DNA from: Ignavibacteria bacterium
GTDB lineage: Bacteria > Bacteroidota > Ignavibacteria > Ignavibacteriales > Ignavibacteriaceae
Reading direction: 5' to 3'
DNA: 56,113 nucleotides
NCBI GenBank assembly: GCA_030684555.1
Contig: JAUXVN010000094.1
Location: 1-56,113 of the forward strand
The position numbers and the translations under genes were made by a program. Below the pieces are notes generated by a model. It searched no databases, was not told where the DNA came from, and saw only the letters and a list, made by a program, of their open reading frames with translations. Below are positions 26,892 to 34,674 of this stretch, in pieces (the first letter of the stretch is position 1; each line of letters opens with the position of its first letter).

Positions 26892-28193
26892 ATGGAATGG
26901 AAAGAACAATATAAATCATTTTTGTGGATACTCGGAGTTTTTATTTTCGCATACTTTATGCCAATTGAAGAGGAATCCTTCTCTGCCGCAATAATAGCCG
27001 CATTTGATCTCGCAAAATGGTATGCCCAGGAACATGTGCTACTTTGTTTGATCCCAGCATTTTTTATTGCGGGTGTAATTGCTGTTTTTGTAAGTCAAGC
27101 AGCGGTTGTAAAATACTTTGGCGCAAAAGCAAAGCGGTGGGTAGCATATTCAGTAGCTGCGGTATCCGGAACTATACTTGCAGTCTGCTCATGCACAATA
27201 CTTCCACTTTTTTCAAGCATTCATAAACGTGGGGCAGGACTTGGACCGGCAATCGCATTTCTTTATTCAGGTCCGGCAATAAATATTTTGGCGATTATTC
27301 TAACGGCAAGAATTTTAGGTTTTGAGCTTGGAATTGCAAGAGTAATTGGAGCGGTTTTATTTAGTGTAATTATCGGTTTAATCATGGCATTCATTTATCG
27401 TAAAGAAGAAAAAGAGAGAGCTGTTTCTCAGCTTGCAATGCCGGATGTACCGGAAACAAGACCGATGTGGCAAACCGGACTTCACTTTTTTATTTTAGTA
27501 GCTATTTTAATTTTTGTCAATTGGGGAAAACCATCCGATACAACTGAAGGATTCTGGTATCTTATCTTTGCGAATAAATGGTTTATCACTGCTCTATTCG
27601 GAATCGGTTTTACATTTTCTATGATTTACATTATCGGTGTAAAAAAACTTTACGCAATACTTGGAGCCGCTGCTGTAATTATTTCTGCCATTATATTTTA
27701 TAGTAATCCCACAATACCGTTTATTACCGCTATTGTCGCAACAACTATAATTTTAACTTATACTGATGGAGAAGCGAATCAATGGCTTGGCGAAACCTGG
27801 GGATTTACAAAGCAGATTATGCCACTTCTCGGTGCGGGAGTATTAGTCGCCGGATTTTTACTCGGTTCCGGAAATAACAATAATGGAATTATACCTAATG
27901 AATGGATATCAAATTTAGTTGGTGGAAACTCATTATTCGCTAATTTCTTTGCTTCAATAACCGGTGCGTTTATGTATTTCGCAACTCTAACTGAAATTCC
28001 AATTCTTCAAGGATTAATTAACAGCGGAATGGGAAAGGGACCGGCGTTAGCATTATTACTTGCGGGACCCGCGTTATCATTACCTAATATGCTTGTTATA
28101 AGAGGAGTTATTGGTACCGAAAAAACCGTTGTTTATGTCTCTCTTGTTATTGTAATGGCAACAATAAGCGGTATGATTTATGGCGCAATTTAA
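26892..28193 (+). CDS. ArsP-like permease (PF03773 family)
   Basis: A 433-residue membrane protein with about ten hydrophobic segments. VCSCTILPLFSSIHKRGAGL then YSGPAINILAIILTARI, repeated in the second half as TEIPILQGLINSGMGKGPAL and LAGPALSLPNM, mark the ArsP_1/DUF318 permease family. Some members export organoarsenicals; others have unknown substrates. The conserved CSC in the first motif is typical. Follows arsR by 37 bp, so efflux of an arsenic compound is likely here. The in-frame operon is interrupted downstream by the GxxExxY unit. Confidence 0.85.
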   Translation: MEWKEQYKSFLWILGVFIFAYFMPIEEESFSAAIIAAFDLAKWYAQEHVLLCLIPAFFIAGVIAVFVSQAAVVKYFGAKAKRWVAYSVAAVSGTILAVCSCTILPLFSSIHKRGAGLGPAIAFLYSGPAINILAIILTARILGFELGIARVIGAVLFSVIIGLIMAFIYRKEEKERAVSQLAMPDVPETRPMWQTGLHFFILVAILIFVNWGKPSDTTEGFWYLIFANKWFITALFGIGFTFSMIYIIGVKKLYAILGAAAVIISAIIFYSNPTIPFITAIVATTIILTYTDGEANQWLGETWGFTKQIMPLLGAGVLVAGFLLGSGNNNNGIIPNEWISNLVGGNSLFANFFASITGAFMYFATLTEIPILQGLINSGMGKGPALALLLAGPALSLPNMLVIRGVIGTEKTVVYVSLVIVMATISGMIYGAI

Positions 28194-28215
28194 GTGTGAG
28201 TCACTTAAGGAAAAA

Positions 28216-28256
28216 TTACACGGAGAAACACGGAGAAGTCACAGAGAACCACGGAG
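28216..28256 (+). repeat. Left inverted repeat of GxxExxY unit
   Basis: Starts TTACACGGAGAAACACGGAG and pairs with the right arm at 28634-28674. The following GGAGGGG acts as the ribosome site for the enclosed gene. Confidence 0.7.
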
Positions 28257-28261
28257 GGGAA

Positions 28262-28633
28262 ATGATATATGAAGATTTAACTAAAATTATTATTGGTTGT
28301 GCAATTGATGTTCACAAAGAATTAGGTCCGGGTTTATTGGAGTCAGCGTATGAAGAATGTCTTGCTTTTGATTTAACAAATAGAGGACTGAAAATTGAAC
28401 GACAAAAGCCTGTTCCCATTAAATACAAGGAAATCAAATTAGAGTGTGGGTATAGGATTGACATCTTGGTTGAAGATAAAATTGTATTAGAACTTAAATC
28501 AGTTGAAGCTTTTAATCCGGTACACGAAGCTCAAATCCTCACATACTTAAAATTCGCAGAAAAGAAGATTGGATTACTGATTAACTTCAATGTTTTGAGA
28601 CTAAAAGAAGGTATTAAAAGATACATCAAATAA
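28262..28633 (+). CDS. GxxExxY protein (PD-(D/E)XK nuclease-like)
   Basis: About 123 residues with the name motif GLLESAYEECL and the fold's catalytic signature YRIDILVEDKIVLELKSVE (Asp, then E-L-K), so it belongs to the PDDEXK_3/GxxExxY group of the PD-(D/E)XK nuclease superfamily. Substrate unknown. The ATG at 28262 sits 2-3 bp after GGAGGGG; the longer frame from GTG 28196 would translate the inverted repeat and is rejected. It has no evident link to arsenic chemistry and appears to be a passenger in the island. Confidence 0.88.
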   Translation: MIYEDLTKIIIGCAIDVHKELGPGLLESAYEECLAFDLTNRGLKIERQKPVPIKYKEIKLECGYRIDILVEDKIVLELKSVEAFNPVHEAQILTYLKFAEKKIGLLINFNVLRLKEGIKRYIK

Positions 28634-28674
28634 CTCTGTGGTTCTCCGTGCCTTCTCGGAGGTTCTCTGTGTAA
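28634..28674 (-). repeat. Right inverted repeat of GxxExxY unit
   Basis: Read on the minus strand it starts TTACACAGAGAACCTCCGAG and matches the left arm with seven mismatches in 41. It begins at the base after the GxxExxY stop codon. Confidence 0.7.
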
Positions 28675-28702
28675 CTCAAATAAATTAGAAAGGAATAAGA
28701 GA

Positions 28703-29125
28703 ATGAAGAAAAAAATATTAATTCTCTGCACCGGTAATAGCTGCCGAAGCCAGATGGCTGAAGGATTTTTAAAATCATTTGATTCTGAGCTTGAAGTATT
28801 TTCAGCCGGGACTAAACCATCAAACCAAGTTCATCCTAAAGCCGTTCAAGTGATGAATGAAATTGGAATAGATCTAAGTGCAAATTATCCAAAGCATTCA
28901 GATGAATTTATTAACGATGAATTAGATTTTGTAATTACGGTTTGTGATAACGCTAAAGAGACTTGTCCCATTTTTCTCGGAAAAGTAGGTAAACAACTTC
29001 ACATTGGTTTTGAAGACCCTGCAGATGCGGAAGGAACTGAAGAAGAAGTGCTTGAAGTTTTCAGAAGAATCAGAGATGAAATTAAAACGGACTTCTACAA
29101 ATTCTATTTAGAACAAGTAAAGTAG
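28703..29125 (+). CDS. arsC: Arsenate reductase ArsC, thioredoxin-coupled (LMW phosphatase type)
   Basis: Reduces arsenate to arsenite in the cytosol. Low-molecular-weight phosphatase loop ILCTGNSCRSQMAEG supplies the nucleophilic Cys, and the second redox pair is in VITVCDNAKETCPIF (Cys-x6-Cys), the arrangement of S. aureus pI258-type ArsC. GFEDPADAEG provides the catalytic Asp. 140 residues is normal. AAAGGAAT precedes the ATG. Several thioredoxin-fold genes follow and could recycle it. Confidence 0.93.
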   Translation: MKKKILILCTGNSCRSQMAEGFLKSFDSELEVFSAGTKPSNQVHPKAVQVMNEIGIDLSANYPKHSDEFINDELDFVITVCDNAKETCPIFLGKVGKQLHIGFEDPADAEGTEEEVLEVFRRIRDEIKTDFYKFYLEQVK

Positions 29126-29209
29126 GTAAGTGTGAATGAATTTACTTTTTGAATAAAAGATAAAAATCTTTTTTCGGAAATACAGAGAGAATAATTAGAA
29201 AGGATAAAT

Positions 29210-29452
29210 ATGTTAGAAATTAAAGTGTTAGGACCCGGTTGCGCTAACTGCATTAAGTTAGAAAACCTGGTTAGAGAGATTGTTACTGAAAATAATTTTT
29301 CAGCTAATATTGAAAAGATAACTGATCGTGAGAAATTTTTAGATTTTGGAATAATGCTTACACCCGGATTAATAGTGAACGGTAAAATTCTTTCCAGTGG
29401 TAAAATACCAACAAAAAGTACACTCGAACATTGGTTAAAAGAAATTAATTAA
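29210..29452 (+). CDS. Small thioredoxin-fold protein (TM0996/MTH895 type)
   Basis: An 80-residue redox protein with active site GPGCANCIKLE and the cis-Pro region MLTPGLIVNGKILSSGKIP. This short family is common beside arsenic and CcdA genes and may transfer electrons to ArsC or act as a thiol disulfide carrier. It lies 10 bp before the YeeE-type gene. A second, related copy sits at 33303. Confidence 0.88.
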   Translation: MLEIKVLGPGCANCIKLENLVREIVTENNFSANIEKITDREKFLDFGIMLTPGLIVNGKILSSGKIPTKSTLEHWLKEIN

Positions 29453-29462
29453 AGGACTAACT

Positions 29463-30017
29463 ATGGAAAATGAAAAATCAAACGAATGGCATTGGTTTAA
29501 AGGTGGACTGCTTGTATCACTTTTATCGGTAGCTACATATTTTATTTTCGCAGCAATTGCAGATCGTAACTATCCCTTTGGTGTTACCGCAGGTTTTGGA
29601 TTTATCGCAGCAAAATTTGGTTCACTATTTAGTGGATTAAATGAAAATCCTGTTATCAAAAGATTTGGTGAAAAACCTGATGCTTTCATCGAGTTTTTCT
29701 TAATAATCGGTTTAATTATTGGAGGATATACTGCTTCAAAATTGTCCGGAAATTTTAAGTCAGAAACTATTCCGGCAGAGTGGGTAAAGTACCACGGAAA
29801 AAGTATTGTCAAACGGTACGTTTTCGTTTTTGTAGGAAGTCTTCTGCTCGGTTATGGTGCTGCTTTAAGCTCGGGTTGTACCACGGGAAATATTTTACAA
29901 GGTTGGGCACACCTTTCACTCGGAAGTATGGTCGCGGGAGCTTCTTTCTTTGTAGCGGGAATTATAACCGCAAAAATATTATATCCAAAGGTAGGGGGTA
30001 GTGATGGCACTAATTAA
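29463..30017 (+). CDS. YeeE/YedE-type sulfur transport half-protein A
   Basis: A 184-residue membrane protein with about five hydrophobic segments. The motif LLGYGAALSSGCTTGNILQG is the conserved Cys-containing signature of YeeE/YedE, which carry thiosulfate or other sulfur species across the membrane through conserved cysteines. It overlaps the following half-protein, and together they match the length of one full YeeE. Its place in an arsenic island suggests supply of reduced sulfur or transport of a thiolated compound (inference). Confidence 0.85.
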   Translation: MENEKSNEWHWFKGGLLVSLLSVATYFIFAAIADRNYPFGVTAGFGFIAAKFGSLFSGLNENPVIKRFGEKPDAFIEFFLIIGLIIGGYTASKLSGNFKSETIPAEWVKYHGKSIVKRYVFVFVGSLLLGYGAALSSGCTTGNILQGWAHLSLGSMVAGASFFVAGIITAKILYPKVGGSDGTN

Positions 30018-30546
30018 TATTGTATTCGGATTGGTGGTCGGTTTTATTTTTGGATTTATTCTAAGTAAAACCGGTATAACTAAGTATAATCGAGTAATGG
30101 GGATGCTGCTCTTGAAAGATTTCAAAATATTGAAATTTATGTTAACGGCTGTAACTTTTTCTATGATTCTATTCTATCTACTTGGTGATTTTGGGCTTCT
30201 TAAAGTTGTTTCTAAAAATCTTGATTGGGGAAAACTGGTCGGAGGATTAATATTCGGAACGGGAATGGGTTTACTTGGTTATTGTCCCGGTACAATGGCA
30301 GCAAGAATTGGTGAAGGGAAAAAGGAAGCAATATTCGCATTATTTGGTATGTCTTTGGGCATTTTAATTTATGCTTTATCAATTAAATATGTGAAAACCG
30401 CCTTTCTATCAAGCGAGATAAGTGGTGACATTTTTTCGCTATTTGGATTAAACAAATGGCTTATAATAATTCCGGCAGCACTGATATTTGTCGGTATAAT
30501 TTATTTCGTAAATAAAAAATTTAGTGATAATGAAAAAATATTTTAA
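30004..30546 (+). CDS. YeeE/YedE-type sulfur transport half-protein B
   Basis: About 180 residues, membrane-embedded, with GTGMGLLGYCPGTMAARIGEG, the second-half Cys motif of the YeeE/YedE family. The ATG at 30004 is placed 5 nt after GGGGG (29994-29998) and overlaps the end of half-protein A by 14 bp, so the two are translationally coupled and probably form one transporter. The GTG at 30001 is less likely. Confidence 0.82.
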   Translation: MALINIVFGLVVGFIFGFILSKTGITKYNRVMGMLLLKDFKILKFMLTAVTFSMILFYLLGDFGLLKVVSKNLDWGKLVGGLIFGTGMGLLGYCPGTMAARIGEGKKEAIFALFGMSLGILIYALSIKYVKTAFLSSEISGDIFSLFGLNKWLIIIPAALIFVGIIYFVNKKFSDNEKIF

Positions 30547-30554
30547 ACATTAGA

Positions 30555-30857
30555 ATGAAATCAGTAAAAATAGAAATACAATATTTTAATGGTTGTCCAA
30601 ATTCTCAGACGATGATAGACCGAGTTAAAGAGGCAATTACAAATTCAAAAATTAAAATTGATTATAAAGAAATTTTGGTTGAATCGTCGGAGTATGCAGA
30701 TAAAATTAAATTCAGAGGTTCACCTACACTATTAATAAATAATATTGATTTTGAAGAGTTACCTGAGCCGGTACAAGGAAGTCTCTCGTGCAGATACTAT
30801 CCGAATGGTATTCCGGATATGCAACTGATTTTAAAAAGAATAAAGGAGTTCAAATGA
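30555..30857 (+). CDS. Thioredoxin-fold protein with CPNS motif
   Basis: A 100-residue protein with [20 protein letters not shown] and [19 protein letters not shown], then a Cys in [11 protein letters not shown]. The pattern is that of a thioredoxin-like group sometimes mislabelled alkylmercury lyase. Only one Cys is present in the active-site position (CPNS), so it is more likely a thiol carrier or metal(loid) binder than a two-Cys reductase. Its stop overlaps the Acr3 start (ATGA). Confidence 0.75.
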   Translation: MKSVKIEIQYFNGCPNSQTMIDRVKEAITNSKIKIDYKEILVESSEYADKIKFRGSPTLLINNIDFEELPEPVQGSLSCRYYPNGIPDMQLILKRIKEFK

Positions 30858-31939
30858 GTTCACTAACTAAAAAACTTTCATTTTTAGATAGATACTTAAC
30901 ACTATGGATTTTTCTTGCTATGTTTATCGGAGTTTTCTCCGGTTATCTTTTCCCACAAGTAGTTGATTTCTGGAATTCATTTCAAAGCGGCACAACTAAT
31001 ATTCCGATTGCAATCGGTTTAATTTTGATGATGTATCCTCCGCTTGCAAAAGTTAAATATGAAGAGTTGGGTGATGTTTTCAGAAATACAAAAATTTTAA
31101 TCTTATCACTTGTCCAAAATTGGATTATCGGTCCAATACTAATGTTTGTGCTTGCAGTTGTTTTTCTACCTGATTATCCTGAATACATGGCGGGACTAAT
31201 AATGATAGGACTTGCACGATGCATAGCAATGGTCATCGTTTGGAACGAACTTGCAAAAGGAGATACTGAGTATGCCGCAGGATTGGTCGCGTTCAATTCC
31301 ATATTCCAAGTTTTATTTTTCTCTGTTTATGCTTACGTCTTTTTGACGGTTCTACCTTCATGGCTCGGACTTCAGACATTTGCTGTTGACATAACAATCG
31401 GACAGATTGCTGAATCAGTTTTAATCTATCTCGGGATTCCTTTTATTGCGGGAATGATAACCCGATTCACATTACTAAAACTCAAATCAAAAGAATGGTA
31501 TGAGAAGAAATTCATTCCCAAAATCTCACCGATAACATTAATTGCATTATTGTTTACAATTGTTGTAATGTTTTCATTAAAAGGTGAATACATTGTAAAA
31601 ATTCCGTTGGATGTTGTAAGAATAGCTATTCCGCTTCTCCTTTACTTTGTGATAATGTTTCTAGTTTCTTTCTATATGGGAAAGAAGGTGGGAGCAGATT
31701 ATTCAAAAACCGCTACTCTTTCATTCACGGCGGCAAGTAACAATTTTGAGTTGGCGATTGCTGTTGCTATTGCAGTATTCGGTATTAATAGTGGTGAAGC
31801 ATTTGCTGCAGTAATTGGACCTTTAGTTGAAGTACCGGTTCTCATTGCTTTAGTTAATGTGGCGTTGTTCTTTCAGAGAAAATATTTTAAAGGCGAAGTT
31901 GAAAAAGGTGATGTAAAAGCGCCGGATGTTTGTCCTTAA
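30854..31939 (+). CDS. acr3: Acr3-family arsenite efflux permease
   Basis: Ten-segment arsenite exporter of the Acr3 (BASS-related) family: [20 protein letters not shown], then [20 protein letters not shown] with the conserved Cys needed for As(III) transport, and [21 protein letters not shown] near the end. The ATG at 30854 overlaps the preceding stop and has AAAGGAG in front; the longer frame from 30788 is rejected. Exports the arsenite produced by ArsC. Confidence 0.94.
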   Translation: MSSLTKKLSFLDRYLTLWIFLAMFIGVFSGYLFPQVVDFWNSFQSGTTNIPIAIGLILMMYPPLAKVKYEELGDVFRNTKILILSLVQNWIIGPILMFVLAVVFLPDYPEYMAGLIMIGLARCIAMVIVWNELAKGDTEYAAGLVAFNSIFQVLFFSVYAYVFLTVLPSWLGLQTFAVDITIGQIAESVLIYLGIPFIAGMITRFTLLKLKSKEWYEKKFIPKISPITLIALLFTIVVMFSLKGEYIVKIPLDVVRIAIPLLLYFVIMFLVSFYMGKKVGADYSKTATLSFTAASNNFELAIAVAIAVFGINSGEAFAAVIGPLVEVPVLIALVNVALFFQRKYFKGEVEKGDVKAPDVCP

Positions 31940-32070
31940 TTGTAGTGGTGCATATAATGATGGGTTGAAGAACATATCATTATCTTGTACTTGTTTCAAA
32001 TATGGAAACTTGTTAATAGCAGGTTGATTTATATGTTGGAAAAAATAAATTTAATAGAAAAAGTAGTCCA

Positions 32071-32697
32071 ATGATAAAATATTTAATTTTAATAATGTTA
32101 ACATTTGTTACTCATAACAGTGCTCAAGATCATTCAGCAGATATTCGAGGGTTAATAAGTAAAATTAATATTGGTCTTCAAAATTCAAATTTGCCCGATG
32201 AAAGTACGCTCAATTTAATTGATAGCTCAATCAGTTTAATCGAATCAAATTTCAGAGGAAAAATAGATATATCAGAATTTAAGGAAGAGTATTTGGGTTT
32301 TAAAGAATTCTCTAAGCTCAATCCAAGAATTGATACACTTAAAAAAGTATTTCGTTCTGTTAACAATAAATTCAACTCTCTGTTTGGGACTGTTTTTTTT
32401 AACGCCATTTTAAATTCTTCAAAGCAAAAAATCATCGTATTCTCAACCTCTATGTCATGCGAATGTACTCTTGATATGTGCTACGAACAAGAAGTGGTTG
32501 TCCAAAATCTGTTGGAGGATAAAAATCTAAATACTGATTATGTGGTGATTGATTGCTTTTCAAATACTGAATTACAAGCTGAATATCAGGTTGGTTTTAT
32601 TCCGACAGTTCTGATTCTTGATTCAGCTAATAAAGAAGTAAAAAGCTTTGTGAGAGATGAAAATTTGTTAGTCAATTTATCAGAAATAATAAAATAG
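32071..32697 (+). CDS. Exported thioredoxin-fold-like protein, Cys-rich
   Basis: Signal peptide ending near VTHNSAQD, a helical stretch, then a thioredoxin-like half from about residue 120: KQKIIVFSTSMSCECTLDMC followed by NTDYVVIDCFSNTELQAEYQ and GFIPTVLILDS, where IPT matches the cis-Pro loop. The Cys pattern CEC-x4-C departs from CxxC, so its chemistry is uncertain. Gap 31940-32070 holds no gene. Lies at the head of a second tight gene run. Confidence 0.6.
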   Translation: MIKYLILIMLTFVTHNSAQDHSADIRGLISKINIGLQNSNLPDESTLNLIDSSISLIESNFRGKIDISEFKEEYLGFKEFSKLNPRIDTLKKVFRSVNNKFNSLFGTVFFNAILNSSKQKIIVFSTSMSCECTLDMCYEQEVVVQNLLEDKNLNTDYVVIDCFSNTELQAEYQVGFIPTVLILDSANKEVKSFVRDENLLVNLSEIIK

Positions 32698-32704
32698 AGG
32701 AATT

Positions 32705-33031
32705 ATGAACCCCAAAACACCAATGGAACTATTAAAACACTTTGCCCCTGAATTTGCTGAAAACCAAATGCAGGAAAAGTCTCTCATAATGGAGAATAAA
32801 AAAAATCAGAAAGTGCCAAATAAGTACAAAATGTTAATTGGAATAGGAGTTGCGGCTACATTAGGAAGTGATACTTGCACACAAATGTGGACTAAAATGG
32901 CAAAGCAAAACGGCGTAACAAACGAAGAAATTGTTGAGGCAATGCAAGTCGCACGTTATATGAAACAAGCAACCGTAAATGATACAATTGCGAACTCTTT
33001 AAATCTTCTAATAGAAAAGGATAACCTATGA
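32705..33031 (+). CDS. Carboxymuconolactone-decarboxylase/AhpD-like small protein
   Basis: A 108-residue helical protein of the AhpD/CMD type: KYKMLIGIGVAATLGSDTC with TQMWTKMAKQNGVTNEEIVE and AMQVARYM. Family redox members have CxxC (then H); here only one Cys (SDTCTQMW) remains at that place, so a disulfide reductase role is doubtful. It overlaps the next small gene by 4 bp and belongs to the thiol cluster. Confidence 0.7.
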   Translation: MNPKTPMELLKHFAPEFAENQMQEKSLIMENKKNQKVPNKYKMLIGIGVAATLGSDTCTQMWTKMAKQNGVTNEEIVEAMQVARYMKQATVNDTIANSLNLLIEKDNL

Positions 33032-33306
33032 AATTTGAAGTAAATAACTCCGGGAGTGATTTAATAATTAACATAGAGATACCCGATAAATACAAAGAAA
33101 AATTGCTGGAAGAATTCAGTAATTGCCAACAAGGAAAATGTTCTTGCCCGACTGAAGAGTATAAGAAGTTAGAATCTTTAACTGTCGAGACAGATGAGAA
33201 CAAAGTATCTTTAACATTGAAGTCAAGATTAGGTCAAAGTATTGATATCAGTGAAATAAATAAATGCCTTAATTACACATCAAATAAAATCGAGGAAGAC
33301 AGATGA
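33028..33306 (+). CDS. Small Cys-rich protein of the arsenic/thiol island, function unknown
   Basis: A 92-residue soluble protein whose central feature is FSNCQQGKCSCPTEEYKKLE, three closely placed cysteines, plus one later Cys (NKCLNY). I recall similar CQxGxCSCPT proteins in other metalloid islands but know no function; a metal(loid) binding or chaperone role is a guess. Overlaps its neighbours on both sides by 4 bp, so it is made with the AhpD-like and thioredoxin-like proteins. Confidence 0.6.
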   Translation: MKFEVNNSGSDLIINIEIPDKYKEKLLEEFSNCQQGKCSCPTEEYKKLESLTVETDENKVSLTLKSRLGQSIDISEINKCLNYTSNKIEEDR

Positions 33307-33539
33307 CTTCAGTAAAAATACTTGGTACAGGTTGCAAAAAATGTCAAACACTCGAACAAAGAGTTAGAGACTTAGTTTCTCAAAATAATATTGATGTTGT
33401 CATTGAAAAAGTGACGGATATTAATGAGATGATGAACTACGGAATTATGATGACACCGGGTCTCGTTGTAAACGAAAAAGTTGTCAGCTCGGGAATCATA
33501 CCTAAAGATGATCAAATTTTAAATTGGTTAAGGAGTTAA
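33303..33539 (+). CDS. Small thioredoxin-fold protein (TM0996/MTH895 type), second copy
   Basis: A 78-residue redox protein with active site GTGCKKCQTLEQRVRDL and the loop MMTPGLVVNEKVVSSGIIP, clearly related to the protein at 29210-29452. The sequence around the second half is very similar (TPGLxVNxKxxSSGxIP), so it arose by duplication. Lies 3 bp before the exported thioredoxin gene. Confidence 0.88.
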   Translation: MTSVKILGTGCKKCQTLEQRVRDLVSQNNIDVVIEKVTDINEMMNYGIMMTPGLVVNEKVVSSGIIPKDDQILNWLRS

Positions 33540-33542
33540 ACT

Positions 33543-33938
33543 ATGAAAAAGGGGATTTTATTTTTATCTGTTCTGTTGATTTTAACTTTCAGTCTATCTG
33601 CCTTTAAGTTTGATGAAACAAAAGATGCTAAAAAAAATTCGGTCAAACCAAAAGTTACTTTCGTTGAACTCGGCTCAGTAAATTGTATTCCATGCAAACA
33701 AATGCAGCCGGTTATGAAAGCTATTGAACGAAAATATGGTGATCAAGTAAAAGTTATCTTTTATGATGTATGGACACAAGAACAAAAAAAATACGCAAAT
33801 CTATACAAGATTAAACTGATTCCCACTCAAGTCTTTTTGGATGAAAACGGAAAAGAATTTCATCGGCATGAAGGGTTTTATCCGGAAACTGAAATCGACA
33901 AAATCCTTACTAGTAAAGGATTAAAAGCGAAAAAGTAA
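33543..33938 (+). CDS. Exported thioredoxin-like protein
   Basis: A signal peptide or anchor (LFLSVLLILTFSLSAFKF) precedes a thioredoxin domain with ELGSVNCIPCKQMQPVMKAI and KLIPTQVFLDENGKEFHRHE. The active site CIPC and the following CcdA suggest that it receives electrons from CcdA and acts on disulfides in the periplasm. RBS AGGAG lies before the ATG. Confidence 0.9.
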   Translation: MKKGILFLSVLLILTFSLSAFKFDETKDAKKNSVKPKVTFVELGSVNCIPCKQMQPVMKAIERKYGDQVKVIFYDVWTQEQKKYANLYKIKLIPTQVFLDENGKEFHRHEGFYPETEIDKILTSKGLKAKK

Positions 33939-33969
33939 TCTTTTCTTAAATTGCACTCAGGGGTGAATA

Positions 33970-34671
33970 ATGTTCGAAGGCCTTTTTAATTATTTATATG
34001 AATCGATGATGGGAGCTTTCTGGCTCGCTACTATTACATCATTTGTTTGGGGAGTTTTATCAATTCTATTATCTCCTTGTCACCTATCAAGTATTCCTTT
34101 AGTTGTTGGTTATATAAGTTCACAAGGAAAAATTTCGTTATCACGGACTTTCTACATCTCATTAGTTTTTTCACTTGGAATTTTAATTACGATTGCAGCA
34201 ATTGGAATCATAACCGCATCGTTGGGAAGATTGATGGGGGATGTAGGGGAGATTGGTAATTATCTTGTCGCCGGAATTTTCTTTATCGTTGGACTTTATT
34301 TGTTAGATATTATAAAGTTCGACTGGAATACTTCAGGTCTAAAAAGAACAAAATCGAAGGGATTGGTTGCTGCACTTGTTCTGGGACTTCTATTTGGAAT
34401 AGCTTTGGGACCTTGTACTTTTGCATATATGGCTCCGGTTCTCGGAATTGTATTTCAAACGGCACAGACCGATTATTTTTCGGCAATGATTCTTTTAATT
34501 GCTTTTGGTGTTGGACATTGTGCGGTTATTGTCGGAGCCGGAACTTTGGCAGGAAAAGTTCAGAAGTACTTAGATTGGTCGGAAGAATCTAAAACTTTAA
34601 TTTGGATTAAAAGAGTTTGCGGAATTTTAGTAATATTGGGTGGATTTTATTTAATCTTAACGGTAGCATAA
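33970..34671 (+). CDS. ccdA: CcdA-type transmembrane thiol-disulfide carrier
   Basis: Six-segment membrane protein of the CcdA/DsbD-beta family. The paired conserved cysteines are visible in SILLSPCHLSSIPLVVGYI and GIALGPCTFAYMAPVLGIV. It passes reducing equivalents from cytosolic thioredoxins to periplasmic ones, linking the small cytosolic thioredoxins of the island to the exported thioredoxin encoded just upstream. At 233 residues it is a normal CcdA. Confidence 0.92.
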   Translation: MFEGLFNYLYESMMGAFWLATITSFVWGVLSILLSPCHLSSIPLVVGYISSQGKISLSRTFYISLVFSLGILITIAAIGIITASLGRLMGDVGEIGNYLVAGIFFIVGLYLLDIIKFDWNTSGLKRTKSKGLVAALVLGLLFGIALGPCTFAYMAPVLGIVFQTAQTDYFSAMILLIAFGVGHCAVIVGAGTLAGKVQKYLDWSEESKTLIWIKRVCGILVILGGFYLILTVA

Positions 34672-34674
34672 AAA

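Larger units (their letters stand above)
28216..28674 (+). mobile_element. GxxExxY gene unit framed by 41-bp imperfect inverted repeats
   Basis: Left arm 28216-28256 and right arm 28634-28674 are inverted copies of each other with about 34 of 41 positions identical, built from ACACGGAGAA-type 10-12 bp periods. They tightly frame one gene: its ribosome site lies in the left arm and its stop abuts the right arm. The unit separates arsP from arsC. Similar CACGGAG-rich ends are something I associate with GxxExxY genes elsewhere. No transposase and no obvious target duplication are seen, so mobility is inferred. Confidence 0.6.

Noticed and set aside
28196-28261. Upstream extension of the GxxExxY ORF from GTG 28196
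   Set aside because: It translates the inverted repeat; the ATG at 28262 has a strong ribosome site and begins the family homology.
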